From Bacteroides luhongzhouii (GTDB lineage: Bacteria; Bacteroidota; Bacteroidia; Bacteroidales; Bacteroidaceae), in NCBI RefSeq assembly GCF_009193295.2, contig NZ_CP059973.1:5146001-5210000 (forward strand): DNA of 64,000 bases, read 5' to 3'. Position numbers and translations under genes: made by a program. A model generated the notes under the pieces. That model made no database searches. It was given only the letters and a program-made list of their open reading frames with translations, and was not told the DNA's origin. This document shows, piece after piece, positions 27,114 to 36,108 of this stretch; the stretch's first letter is position 1; each line of letters begins with the position of its first letter.

Positions 27114-27278
27114 TCAGGGAGTCACTATCACTCCTATTTCATTCATGTTTACTTCTGCAATAGTATCATCAGGGGTAGTTGCCTCCAGTTTAATGAAACG
27201 TGACTGCACCTTCTGCCTGAAAAGTACTGCTGATAGGATTAACAAAGTTCGTTTCTTAAAGCTAATGTTCATAAGCAT
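27114..27278 (-). CDS. Possible 54-residue protein
   Basis: Minus-strand ATG 27278 (or 27272) to TGA 27114 encodes a basic N-terminus (MNISFKKR), a short hydrophobic stretch (TLLILSAVLF) and a coding-like tail (FIKLEATTPDDTIAEV). It could be a small exported protein or the remnant of a larger gene. Composition supports it over the antisense frame, but there is no family match and no promoter box. Confidence 0.35.
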   Translation of the reverse strand: MLMNISFKKRTLLILSAVLFRQKVQSRFIKLEATTPDDTIAEVNMNEIGVIVTP

Positions 27279-27420
27279 GTCATCATAATTAGTTTATACA
27301 AGATTGTTTTACAATATGTATGTTCTATTTTTACTATAATTCTTCCATTTTTGTCTAAAATCGTCCAATTCATCAACAAATTACGGCACTATAGACATCA
27401 TTGAAAATCTTACAAATCAA

Positions 27421-27467
27421 AAAAAGAAAGCGGAAGTATTCACTCCTGAATATTCCCGCCTCTTTTA
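27421..27467 (-). terminator. Probable terminator after the rpn gene
   Basis: Imperfect hairpin: aaaagaaagcgg and gtattc face gaatatt and ccgcctctttt, with A/T runs on both sides. It is positioned 46 nt beyond the Rpn stop. Confidence 0.55.
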
Positions 27468-27512
27468 TATTTTATCCTAATATAACTACAACAATTTTCC
27501 TACGAAGATATA

Positions 27513-28526
27513 TTATAGGTTTTCTATATCAGAAGATTGAAGACCCGTGTATTTGATAATTATATCAACAGATATTCCGTCCTCTCTCATCTTTCGAGCA
27601 ATTTCAATTTGCTTCTTTTGCTCTCCTTTCTCCATTCCTTCCTTTCTTCCTTCTTTTATTCCCTCTAGCCTTCCTTTTTTCACTCCTTTTTCCAACCCGG
27701 CCTTCATCCCTTCCTTCATCCCTTCTTCGGCCGCTTTTCTCCGCATCTCTTCATTTTTACGTCGTTCATCCTCCTCTACAATTTGGTTGACCCTATACCG
27801 ATCTAACGCCTTATCATAAGCGATACGGTTTTCTTCCGAAAGATCGGCAACAGCTGCCAATCTCGCCAAATGTTCAAACACTTGTTCTTTCAAAGCATCC
27901 GGCATTCTATTCCAATTGCTCATATTCTTCAGTGCATAAATTAATTTATCATATAATGTATGGCAGTCCGACAAATCCTTTGTAAAATAAGGAAATTGCA
28001 AATAAATCTGCCGAAGATGCGGATTGACAATCTTCCCTGTATCACGATCGGAAAGAACCGTATCCGTACGGAATTTAGCCTCTAAGCTTTCCTCTTTGAA
28101 ATTCATCAAGAAAATTCCATATATAGTAGGTAGTCTATACTGCTTTCCATAAGAGACAAGTGATTCTCTTGCAGTCATCGGATCTTCAGGGACAGGGACT
28201 TCTTTTGAAGAAGGAGATTCTATCTGCCGACTCACAGCACGACAGACATAATAAAGTGTACGATCTAAAAAATTACTGTGCCAACGGTTCTGCATCTCCA
28301 CAATTATATACTCACCACTTGCTGTACGGCAATAAAGATCATAAATGATACCTTTATCACTCACATTGTCTGCATGATCTTCCTTATCGAGAAAAGTAAG
28401 TTCTGTAATATGATGTTCACCTGCAAGTAGTTCGTTCAACAAAGTGATGAGTAAATCCTTGCTGGCCCGTTGACCAAAAATTATTTTAAATCCTATATCA
28501 GTAAAAGGATTGACGTATTTGGACAT
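27513..28526 (-). CDS. Rpn-family PD-(D/E)XK nuclease
   Basis: The 337-residue protein begins with the Rpn/PDDEXK_2 signature (YVNPFTDIGFKIIFGQ) and carries the nuclease core IIYDLYC followed by EYIIVEMQ (D...ExQ). The C-terminus is a charged repeat of Glu-Gly-x-Lys units (EEGMKEGMKAGLEKGVKKG, continuing to about residue 305), typical of this family and easily variable in length. Relatives promote recombination or act in phage defence. A -7 box lies at 28545-28552. Confidence 0.92.
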   Translation of the reverse strand: MSKYVNPFTDIGFKIIFGQRASKDLLITLLNELLAGEHHITELTFLDKEDHADNVSDKGIIYDLYCRTASGEYIIVEMQNRWHSNFLDRTLYYVCRAVSRQIESPSSKEVPVPEDPMTARESLVSYGKQYRLPTIYGIFLMNFKEESLEAKFRTDTVLSDRDTGKIVNPHLRQIYLQFPYFTKDLSDCHTLYDKLIYALKNMSNWNRMPDALKEQVFEHLARLAAVADLSEENRIAYDKALDRYRVNQIVEEDERRKNEEMRRKAAEEGMKEGMKAGLEKGVKKGRLEGIKEGRKEGMEKGEQKKQIEIARKMREDGISVDIIIKYTGLQSSDIENL

Positions 28527-28544
28527 GATATTCTATTTTTGTAG

Positions 28545-28552
28545 CAAAGGTA
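28545..28552 (-). promoter_or_regulatory. -7 box for the rpn gene
   Basis: Minus-strand TACCTTTG, 19 nt upstream of the ATG. The 264 nt beyond it, up to array B, is AT-rich with no gene seen. Confidence 0.6.
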
Positions 28553-28816
28553 ACTATTTAAATCCATAAATATGAGGAACAAGCCTAATCTTTACAGATT
28601 TACAGTCTTTTATAGTAAGTTGTCTCCCTTTCAATTCCTCCAAATAAACAAAAGAAATGTTCTATTTTTTAGATTAAGAAAGAAAACAAAACTATTGAAG
28701 ATGGTAGTCTGAAATTAAAAGCATCCATATTATCACATATATATGCATATTACTGCCACAATACAGCATATATTTTCAGAGGATATGCGTTTTCTTTAAA
28801 GAAATAAATGATTTTC

Positions 28817-28926
28817 CTCGGTGAGCAACAAGCCATTCCTCGATAAGGAACACATCCTTTCTCACCGAGAAAGCTTTCCATACTCACCGACCAAGTTATT
28901 AAAGCTCTCGGAAAAGCCCGTTTATA
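28817..28926. repeat. Array B: five 22-bp units
   Basis: Units start at 28817, 28839, 28861, 28883 and 28905, all 22 bp apart. They begin CTCGGTGAG, CTCGATAAGG, CTCACCGAGAAAG, CTCACCGACCAAG and CTCTCGGAAAAG. Units 1 and 3 are mutual reverse complements over 9 bp. Unit 2 centres on TTCCT-cgata-AGGAA and unit 3 on CTTTCTC-acc-GAGAAAG. It lies upstream of rpn and downstream of a kinase remnant. Confidence 0.85.
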
Positions 28927-29053
28927 TGCCAGTTCATCATCACATGCGGACAAAAAAAGAATGACAAAGCGAACTACATACAGGTAAATAACAAGCATAT
29001 AGACATTAATACAAAGATATTATTTGTTTTTAGACAAGAATTATCTAAAATTA

Positions 29054-29098
29054 CAAACACTCCTGCATTCTTTCATTTAAAATGCAGAGTGTTTTTTC
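29054..29098 (-). terminator. Hairpin with flanking A/T runs
   Basis: acactc(c)tgcatt faces aatgcagagtgt with a 10-nt loop, followed on the plus strand by gttttttcc. It lies 90 nt beyond the receiver-domain remnant and may be its old terminator. Confidence 0.55.
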
Positions 29099-29187
29099 CT
29101 TCACCACAAGCAAGTGACTGATATATTAAAAACAGAAAGAATAGAATATACCTTTTTTTAGATCAGCACATTTTTAATTCCATCCTT

Positions 29188-29591
29188 TCAACAACCATAC
29201 TCTTTTAGAGTCTGCATCAACTTCGCGCCATTGATCGGCTTCACCAGATAATCATCACAACCGGCTTTCAACGCAGCTACCCGGTCGGCATCAAAGGCAT
29301 GAGCAGTCAGAGCGATAATTGGAATTTCCGCATTAAACTTCCGGATCTCTGAGGTTGCAGTACGCCCGTCCATCACAGGCATCTTCATATCCATCAATAC
29401 CAAATCCACCGGTTGGGTACGGACAATCTCAACTGCCTTCAGTCCATTCGGTGCGTGTAACAACTGGCATTTGTTTTTCTAGATAGCATTAGTTACAAAG
29501 TTAGTGAGAATCTGCGCTAACCGTTTTTTATCCAAACGAACGGTACAGGTCTCATAAGGATTCACGGGAACCAAACAAACCTGCGGATTTA
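29188..29591 (-). pseudogene. Deletion remnant of a hybrid histidine kinase
   Basis: Reading the minus strand from 29591, one frame gives the end of a HATPase N box (RLDKKRLAQILTNFVTNAI), an in-frame TAG, then the back half of a receiver domain (LLHAPNGLKAVEIVRT, VLMDMKMPVMDG, IIALTAHAF, DYLVKPI). Everything between, including the G1/G2 boxes and the receiver's acidic pocket, is missing, as is everything upstream, where it abuts the nucleotidyltransferase stop. An internal deletion is the simplest explanation. Confidence 0.85.
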
Positions 29592-30326
29592 CTATAAAAA
29601 GTCTTCTGCTTTCGCTAAAGTTTCCGGTTTGCCTATATCAATCAGATGTAACTTTTCTGTCAAATAACCACCATAGTTTACTTGCTGACAAGTGGCAAGA
29701 TAGAAATCCATAATAGAGAATTTACCCTCCCAACAGGGAGAAGCCATCCATTGGAAAATGGCAGGCGAAAGTACATGGATGCCACTGAATGCATATTCGT
29801 GATAAAGGGAAGGATCATACTGAAAACCTTCCGGTTTCACTTGTTCCGTATCCTTGTTTATCCATCCGCAAAGTCTCTTGCCTGCATCAAAAAGAAGATA
29901 GCGGGAGGTTTTACGTTGGCTGGCCAGTAAAGTGGCAACAGCACCGCTTTGTAGATGGTAGTCATATAAATCTTTCAAATTCACGTCTGAAAGAATATCT
30001 ACATTGTGTATCAGGAAAGGCTCATCGGAGTTTTCAAAGAAAGAACGGGCTTTCTTAACTCCCCCACCCGTGTCGAGTAACAGGTCACGTTCGTCGGAAA
30101 TATGTATGATAAGTCCAAAATTCTCATTGGCTTTCAAGAAGTCAAGTATCTGTTCGCCAAAATGGTGAATGTTAATCACTATTTCTGTGAAGCCGGCAGC
30201 TTTCAGTTTTAAGATCACATGTTCCAACATCGGACGTCCGGCTATGGGAACCAAAGCCTTAGGCATGGTATCGGTGAGTGGCTTCAGCCGGCTACCCAAA
30301 CCGGCTGCAAATATCATTGCTTTCAT
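29592..30326 (-). CDS. Sugar-1-phosphate nucleotidyltransferase, MurU-like
   Basis: The 244-residue cytoplasmic enzyme has the nucleotidyltransferase signature MIFAAGLGSRLKPLTDTMPK and the sugar-binding VDILSD and DIGKPETL segments. Length and context fit MurU (MurNAc-1-phosphate uridylyltransferase), which works with the kinase AmgK to recycle cell-wall amino sugars. It lies 35 nt downstream of the AmgK-like gene in the same direction. A hexose-1-phosphate guanylyl- or thymidylyltransferase is the alternative. Confidence 0.8.
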   Translation of the reverse strand: MKAMIFAAGLGSRLKPLTDTMPKALVPIAGRPMLEHVILKLKAAGFTEIVINIHHFGEQILDFLKANENFGLIIHISDERDLLLDTGGGVKKARSFFENSDEPFLIHNVDILSDVNLKDLYDYHLQSGAVATLLASQRKTSRYLLFDAGKRLCGWINKDTEQVKPEGFQYDPSLYHEYAFSGIHVLSPAIFQWMASPCWEGKFSIMDFYLATCQQVNYGGYLTEKLHLIDIGKPETLAKAEDFL

Positions 30327-30361
30327 TCTTTCAGTTACTTTCTTCTTTATATTTACTCTTC

Positions 30362-31792
30362 TTAGATTCTTGCTTCAAACGTATGTTCGATATTCTGTTC
30401 CCGATGTACCAGTTCGACTTTCACACCAAATTTCTGATTCAGGTGCTCTGCCAGGTGCTGGGCGGAATAAACAGAACGGTGCTGTCCACCGGTGCAACCG
30501 AAGCAGACGGACAAATTGCTGAATCCACGTTCCATATAACGTTGCACGGAGGCATCTACCAAAGCATAGACATGATCGAGGAAACGGAGTATTTCTCCAT
30601 CTTCTTCCAAGAAAGTGATAACAGGTTCATCCAGTCCGGTGAAAGGTTTGTAACGCTCATACTTGCCAGGATTATTCACGGCGCGGCAGTCGAATACATA
30701 ACCTCCTCCATTGCCGGTAGAGTCATCAGGAATTCCTTTCTTATAGGCAAAGCTCATTACTTTAACGGTTAGCTGTCGCTTTTTCAGGTCGTCCGTAAAT
30801 TGTTTCAGTCCGGTAAGCTCCCGCAAAACGTTACAGAGATATGGATATTCCGGATATTCTTCTTTCAACAATTCACGCAGGTTTTCGATAGCATAAGGGA
30901 CGCTTTGGATAAAATGCGGTTTCTTTTCAAAATAACCACGGAAGCCATAGGCTCCCAGCACTTGCAGCGTACGGAAAAGAACGAAGTGACGAAGTTGGCT
31001 ATAAAAATAGGATTCGTCAATCGGTTGATATTTGCGAAGAGCTTCCATATACTCTTGCAGCAGTTCTTTACGGAGGCTATCGGGATATTTCGCTTTCGCC
31101 TGCCACAGGAAAGAGGCTATGTCATAATAAAACGGGCCTTTGCGTCCGCCCTGAAAGTCGATAAACCACGGTTCCCCGTCTTTTATCATCACATTGCGGC
31201 TTTGAAAATCACGATACATAAAAGTAGCGGAAGAACTGCGAAGCAAGACATCGCTCATTTTTTGGAAATCATCTTCCAGTTTATCTTCCTGAAACTCCAT
31301 ACCGGTAGCTTTCAGAAAGCAATATTTGAAGTAATTCAAATCCCACAGAATGGAACGTTGATTAAACTCCGGTTGAGGATAACAACGGGAAAAATCAAAT
31401 CCATCCGCCCCGGCAAACTGAATAGCAGGAAGCAGACGAATCGTTTTGCGAAGCAACTCTTTCTCCTCTTCTGAAAAGACACTGGTAACACGCCCTTTCT
31501 CTATGGCATGGAACAACAGAGTATCGCCCAAATCTTCCTGCAAATAATAGGTCTTATCTTCCGAGGCGATACGCACTTCGGGAACAGGCAGTCCACACTT
31601 GCGGAAGTGTCCTGCCATATAAAGAAATGCTTCATTTTCATCGTTAGAAGCTCCGTAGACTCCAATCAATGTTTCTATACCCGTCAGTCGAAAATAACGA
31701 CGGTTGGAACCGGAAGACGGTAATTCTGTTATGTTTTCAGCGGGAACGCCCGTATATGACTGATAAAGTTTCTGTAGTTCTTCGGTAATCAT
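30362..31792 (-). CDS. AmgK-like sugar kinase fused to a RapZ C-terminal domain
   Basis: The 476-residue two-domain protein starts with an APH-type kinase (about 1-330; GSNRRYFRLTG, catalytic loop YRDFQSRNVM, metal site FIDFQGG), resembling the anomeric MurNAc/GlcNAc kinase AmgK. From about 340 it changes to the RapZ/YvcJ C-terminal domain (VKVMSFAYKKGIP, FDCRAVNNPGKY, FGCTGGQHRSVY). In E. coli that domain senses glucosamine-6-phosphate, so the fusion suggests that amino-sugar phosphorylation is coupled to GlcN6P sensing. The substrate is inferred. Confidence 0.88.
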   Translation of the reverse strand: MITEELQKLYQSYTGVPAENITELPSSGSNRRYFRLTGIETLIGVYGASNDENEAFLYMAGHFRKCGLPVPEVRIASEDKTYYLQEDLGDTLLFHAIEKGRVTSVFSEEEKELLRKTIRLLPAIQFAGADGFDFSRCYPQPEFNQRSILWDLNYFKYCFLKATGMEFQEDKLEDDFQKMSDVLLRSSSATFMYRDFQSRNVMIKDGEPWFIDFQGGRKGPFYYDIASFLWQAKAKYPDSLRKELLQEYMEALRKYQPIDESYFYSQLRHFVLFRTLQVLGAYGFRGYFEKKPHFIQSVPYAIENLRELLKEEYPEYPYLCNVLRELTGLKQFTDDLKKRQLTVKVMSFAYKKGIPDDSTGNGGGYVFDCRAVNNPGKYERYKPFTGLDEPVITFLEEDGEILRFLDHVYALVDASVQRYMERGFSNLSVCFGCTGGQHRSVYSAQHLAEHLNQKFGVKVELVHREQNIEHTFEARI

Positions 31793-31809
31793 AGTCGTAT
31801 ATTTTCGAG

Positions 31810-31817
31810 CAAAGATA
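31810..31817 (-). promoter_or_regulatory. -7 box for the amgK/murU-like operon
   Basis: Minus-strand TATCTTTG, 18 nt before the ATG. Confidence 0.6.
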
Positions 31818-31919
31818 GAGAATCTAGTTAAATAATACTATCTTCCCGCTGATAAAAACCAGCTACTTTACCAAATCTGCTGTATACAGGCCTTTACTTC
31901 CGAATACATGATACATTGC

Positions 31920-32573
31920 TCATTTAACCGTTAGTCCTATCCTTCTCAACCATGCTTCTACCCCACTGGCATGACCAGGCATATCGATTCCGTCATCATC
32001 GGGACGTCCGGGAGTCGTAATATCATCCGGATCAAGATCCTCCGGAAGAGTTTCCGGGATATGTTTCGAATTGGGAGTCAGTTTATAAATTTTCTGCATT
32101 GATTCGTTCAGATAAGTGGTTGCGCCGTAAGTGATAAACGGAATAATCGTTTTACCGCTCAAATCATAATTTTCCAGGAATGTGCAGACAACCATAGCAG
32201 GTTGATGCCACCAGCAAGGCGAACCGACGAAAATCGTATCATACTGTGCTATCGTTTCGGCAGAAGGCAGATTGGCTACCCCCGGGCGTAGATCGTTGTA
32301 GGCTTCTTTCTGAACACGGTCGCTGTCGTCATAAGGATTCGACGCATAGGGAACAGATGCCCTGATGCGGTATACATCAGCTCCTGTCAATTCTATAATA
32401 CGTTCTGCAACCGCTTGTGTATTACCTGTTGCAGAGAAATAAGTAACCAAAATCTTACTGTCACCTGATAATCGGTCGGGAGTGTCCGGTTGTTCAGTAT
32501 CATCACTCCCGGAACAAGCAGCCGCTATTGTCAGGGAAAAAAATAAAAAGGGGACTAAAAGTAACTTTCTCAT
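31920..32573 (-). CDS. Flavodoxin-domain lipoprotein
   Basis: The 217-residue protein has a lipobox (IAAACSGSD) and a flavodoxin fold with FMN phosphate loop (TYFSATGNTQAVAERI) and GSPCWWHQPAM. A lipid-anchored, hence extracytoplasmic, flavodoxin is unusual outside Bacteroidetes. It is the last gene of a cluster with an exported EFR1 protein, a cupin and a decarboxylase/hydrolase, suggesting an envelope redox or detoxification role that cannot be specified. Confidence 0.88.
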   Translation of the reverse strand: MRKLLLVPFLFFSLTIAAACSGSDDTEQPDTPDRLSGDSKILVTYFSATGNTQAVAERIIELTGADVYRIRASVPYASNPYDDSDRVQKEAYNDLRPGVANLPSAETIAQYDTIFVGSPCWWHQPAMVVCTFLENYDLSGKTIIPFITYGATTYLNESMQKIYKLTPNSKHIPETLPEDLDPDDITTPGRPDDDGIDMPGHASGVEAWLRRIGLTVK

Positions 32574-32782
32574 ACGTTGTAGTTTTTATATTATTTATCC
32601 AATTTATTATTATGCAACCACTCGGTCAGAAAATCAGCAGTTTTCATATCGTGACGACTGATGTCGGAGGTCATTTGGCGAAAGAAATGTCAAACCAGAA
32701 TTGCTCACCCACATAAGAAGGATGAATAAATTTATAGATAATCGTTTCATACACATTGTTTTTTAGGTGATTACACATCTTT

Positions 32783-33721
32783 TTATTGTCTGTTAGCTCT
32801 CTTTATATCCACCAGTGAAATATGCTCATTCCGGTAGCGGGCATTCGGATTTCGTTCGCCATTTGCCAATAAAGGGTCCTCATCATTTTTCTTGAACTGA
32901 ATGGCTTTCTGCGGACAATTCTGGATACAGGCAAAACAGAAATCACAATCCCCCTGCATTTTAATACCGTTTGAAGTAAACTCATAATTACCACGCGGAC
33001 AGACATCTGTACAAGCTCCACAATCAATGCAATTTTTGGTGACAACAAAATAGTTTTCGCTCCTTTTGAGAAAACCGACTTCCGGATCAAGCCCTGAACG
33101 GGCCATGAACCCAGCATGCATCTGTCGCTCTTCTTCACTTACCGGTTCGTGCCAATGTCGTCTTTGTGATAAGTCTTCGGTAATCTTCCGCAAGTTCTCC
33201 GGAATATGTTTGTCTATTTTTATCTGTTCATTCATATCGAAGTTCGGCAACCAGTTATCTACCATAACGAGCGTGTTGATATAGTCAAATTTGTTACCGG
33301 CCTTACTCGATATATCGTTCCATATCTCTACCGAATCGCATTTCCTCGCTCCATAAGTAAGCACTGCAAATTTATATGCCGCTTTCAACTTTGCTTTCTT
33401 TATGAAATTCCGTACCATATTAGGCGGCATATGACCGTATATCGGATAAACAAGCCCTATCTCATCAGCCTCAAACTCATACTGGTTTTGCTTAACCATT
33501 TGCGGAATACTCAACAATTGTTCTTCCGACTCTGCTAATTGACGGGCAACATGCAAACAGTTTCCCGTGGCAGTGAAATACAAAATGATGCGTTTCTTTT
33601 GAGGCTTTTCAGCACAGGATATTAAAGCCGGCAGTCCTATGGATGAGGCGGCTGCCCCGGCAACAATCATCCCCATTCGTGTCAAAGCTTCCCTACGACT
33701 GATTCTTTTATCTGTTTCCAT
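32783..33721 (-). CDS. Exported EFR1 flavodoxin-ferredoxin with Tat-like signal
   Basis: The 312-residue protein has an N-terminus RRISRREALTRMG..ISC-type: twin Arg, hydrophobic stretch, then a lipobox-like LISC, indicating Tat export and perhaps lipidation of a prefolded cofactor protein. Flavodoxin loop YFTATGNCLHVARQL; two 4Fe-4S motifs CIDCGACTDVCP and CDFCFACIQNCP. ATG 33721 starts the signal; the frame extends 10 codons further upstream. It forms a same-strand cluster with the flavodoxin and cupin lipoproteins. Confidence 0.88.
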   Translation of the reverse strand: METDKRISRREALTRMGMIVAGAAASSIGLPALISCAEKPQKKRIILYFTATGNCLHVARQLAESEEQLLSIPQMVKQNQYEFEADEIGLVYPIYGHMPPNMVRNFIKKAKLKAAYKFAVLTYGARKCDSVEIWNDISSKAGNKFDYINTLVMVDNWLPNFDMNEQIKIDKHIPENLRKITEDLSQRRHWHEPVSEEERQMHAGFMARSGLDPEVGFLKRSENYFVVTKNCIDCGACTDVCPRGNYEFTSNGIKMQGDCDFCFACIQNCPQKAIQFKKNDEDPLLANGERNPNARYRNEHISLVDIKRANRQ

Positions 33722-33784
33722 ATCGTTATTTTTTTTATTATCAGTTACCACTACTCCTGCATTCTTAAAACGGAAATACTCATT

Positions 33785-34279
33785 TTACTTATTTTCAGTC
33801 GATTCTAATTCATTATACTCTTTATCCGTTACCGGTTCGAACCATTTGACCGGACCTTTCGCCACCTGCGTACCAATGGCAATATGCGTAAACTCACTGT
33901 CGGGAGCCGCACCGTGCCAATGTTCTATATCGGGAGCGATTCTCACAACATCACCGGGATGAAGCACTTGTATGCTCTTCCCTTTTTCCTGATAATATCC
34001 CTTACCGGAAGTACAAAGCAAAATCTGACCGCCCGGATGCGAATGCCAGCTATTGCGTACACTTGGCGCGAAAGTCACATTACTGACAGTGCAGTCCATT
34101 GAATCAGCTGCCATGACAAATCTATCAAGCCATGCTTCCCCTGTAAAGTTCGGATGATCTACTATCAAAGAGCCTTTAGAGAACACATCTTTTTGAACAG
34201 CAGTTCCCATCTCTTTTTCATTTTGATTACAGCAGGCACTCATCAACGCCGCAACAGCAATTATAAATATTTGTTTCAT
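33785..34279 (-). CDS. Cupin-domain lipoprotein
   Basis: The 164-residue protein has a signal with lipobox (LMSACC) and one cupin domain. Metal ligands are visible in WHSHPGGQ and, in the second cupin motif, HPGDVVRIAPDIEHWHG. Such small cupins often accompany carboxymuconolactone decarboxylases in Bacteroidetes operons. It lies 9 nt after the decarboxylase-hydrolase gene. Confidence 0.87.
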   Translation of the reverse strand: MKQIFIIAVAALMSACCNQNEKEMGTAVQKDVFSKGSLIVDHPNFTGEAWLDRFVMAADSMDCTVSNVTFAPSVRNSWHSHPGGQILLCTSGKGYYQEKGKSIQVLHPGDVVRIAPDIEHWHGAAPDSEFTHIAIGTQVAKGPVKWFEPVTDKEYNELESTENK

Positions 34280-34288
34280 ATCGAGTTG

Positions 34289-35965
34289 TTATTTTAGGTA
34301 TTGTTTGAAGTAATTATCCAACTTGGGAAGCGTTATTCTCAGATACTCCGGACGGTCGTAAAGATCGACATGAGTAGCACCCGGTACAACGAACAGTTCC
34401 TTGGGTTCGGCAGCTTTTGCATAGGCATCTTCCGAAAAATAGGCAGATACGGCATTCTCTCCTACGATGAAAAGTAACGGGCGCGGTGAGATCGTTTCAA
34501 TCTGCGCGAACGGGAAGAAGTTCATCATCGGCGCAAGGCTCGTATAAGAATAATAAGCCGTAGAGTTAGGATGCTGTCCACGTGCAGGATTATCATAATA
34601 ATCGAGGAAATCGAGTGCGTATTTCGGTGTCGAAGCATCTACCTTCTCCGGCAGGGCACGGATATCTTTACGGTCTGCTCCACCAAACTCTGCCGTGCGT
34701 TGACGGCCTACTGCGTCGAGTATCGCCATCCGCTGTTCGTAAGTCATCGAATCACCTACTCCCTGGCGGCGGGCACGTCCCATATCGTACATACTGATTG
34801 TTGCCACAGCTTTGATACGATGGTCTATTTGTGCAGCACTCACCGAATAGCATCCACCACCACAAATACCAATCACTCCGATTTTATCCGCATCAACTGC
34901 CGGATGATTCGACAGAAAATCGACCGCTGCGCTGAAATCCTCCACCCGTACTTCGGGAGATTCGATACGTCGCGGATAACCGCTGCTTTCACCGTAATAA
35001 GAAGCATCGAATGCCAGTGTAACATACCCCTGTTCTGCCAAACGGCGTGCATAGAGTCCCGAAGTCTGTTCCTTCACACCACCGAAAGGATGACCGACAA
35101 CCAGCGTCGGGTATTTCCTTGCCGGATCATAGTTGGCAGGAAGATAAAGATCACCGACCACATCAATCAAAAAACGGTTGTGAAATGTAACTTTCTGCTT
35201 CTTCACCCCATTTTCCACAGATATAACCGGTGTGTCGGGATTGGCTATTAATCCTTTACTTTGTAATACTTCATTCAACACTATGCGTCCGGCATCAGCC
35301 TCGCGATGACCAATCTGCTTCTCAACAATAATAAACAGATGGCGCAACTCGTCGGGTGTAACGCCTACATTCAGCGCAATACCCATATGACCTTTCATCA
35401 TCGGTTCTACCCCACCAATGGCCGCTAACACTGCTACGGTAGCAATTTCACGTTCGGCATGGGTCAGTACGTCACGTTCGAAAATATCGGCAAAAAGATG
35501 TTCTTTAAGAAACACTTCTATTTCGGGAGCCAATACAGCATAATCCGCTTTCGGAGCATCAACCGGCGCACCCGAAATTTTGGAAAGGATATCCCGTCCG
35601 CGCTCGTACTTGCTGCGGGTATTGGTAATCGGTGAAGCTTCACGCCCTCTTTTATCCTCAATACCGTTTGCCTTACGCTCATCAAGTACAGCGACAAAAG
35701 TCTGTAATCCGCGAAGAGCTCGTGGAAAACCACAATAAGCATAAGAATGAACCATTACTTCTTTCAATTCATTGACGGTCATTCCGTCCTCCAATCCTGC
35801 AACGAGGACCGGTTTCAGTTTTGCAAGATCTCCTTTACCCACAAGGGCGGCAATCTCTACAATGTATTGCTGTTTCTTATTCATAACTTGTTCTGCTTTC
35901 GGAGTTTGTGCCATGCCTAAAGAAGCAAGACAAACCATCCATATTCCTAAAATATACTTTTTCAT
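34289..35965 (-). CDS. Carboxymuconolactone decarboxylase / alpha-beta hydrolase fusion
   Basis: The 558-residue secreted protein (signal MKKYILGIWMVCLASLGMAQ) has two CMD-like segments (about 25-90 with HSYAYCGFPRA; about 145-220 with GHMGIALNVGVTPDELRHL) and then an alpha/beta hydrolase (about 265-555) with GHPFGG, nucleophile elbow GICGGGC and catalytic His in GATHVD. A Cys at the elbow is the dienelactone hydrolase arrangement. ATG 35965 has a strong RBS (agggagata). The longer frame back to 36316 includes an aldo/keto reductase scar and is not the real start. Confidence 0.87.
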   Translation of the reverse strand: MKKYILGIWMVCLASLGMAQTPKAEQVMNKKQQYIVEIAALVGKGDLAKLKPVLVAGLEDGMTVNELKEVMVHSYAYCGFPRALRGLQTFVAVLDERKANGIEDKRGREASPITNTRSKYERGRDILSKISGAPVDAPKADYAVLAPEIEVFLKEHLFADIFERDVLTHAEREIATVAVLAAIGGVEPMMKGHMGIALNVGVTPDELRHLFIIVEKQIGHREADAGRIVLNEVLQSKGLIANPDTPVISVENGVKKQKVTFHNRFLIDVVGDLYLPANYDPARKYPTLVVGHPFGGVKEQTSGLYARRLAEQGYVTLAFDASYYGESSGYPRRIESPEVRVEDFSAAVDFLSNHPAVDADKIGVIGICGGGCYSVSAAQIDHRIKAVATISMYDMGRARRQGVGDSMTYEQRMAILDAVGRQRTAEFGGADRKDIRALPEKVDASTPKYALDFLDYYDNPARGQHPNSTAYYSYTSLAPMMNFFPFAQIETISPRPLLFIVGENAVSAYFSEDAYAKAAEPKELFVVPGATHVDLYDRPEYLRITLPKLDNYFKQYLK

Positions 35966-36064
35966 TATCTCCCTTTTTCCTGGCGGACTAAGCAGCACGG
36001 AACCGACATCCAGTCCGATAGCGGACATTTGTGATTTCTTGTTTCCTAATTTTCTGTACTTCAT
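35966..36064 (-). pseudogene. N-terminal scar of an aldo/keto reductase gene
   Basis: From ATG 36064 the minus strand reads MKYRKLGNKKSQMSAIGL, the standard first strand of aldo/keto reductases, then departs into unrelated residues and runs in frame into the hydrolase gene. The body of the reductase (about 300 residues) is absent. A deletion left the old promoter (36109-36116) driving the hydrolase cluster. Confidence 0.75.
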
Positions 36065-36108
36065 ATTCTCGTTATTTAGATGATTCAAATAATCTACTTT
36101 CGATGATG

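Noticed and set aside
28750-28998. 82-residue minus-strand ORF across array B
   Set aside because: It only exists because 22-bp units happen to stay open in one frame; there is no promoter box and no domain.
29188-29463. Stand-alone response regulator
   Set aside because: It lacks the first third of the receiver fold, including the acidic pair, and is preceded in frame by a stop and a kinase N box, so it is a remnant.
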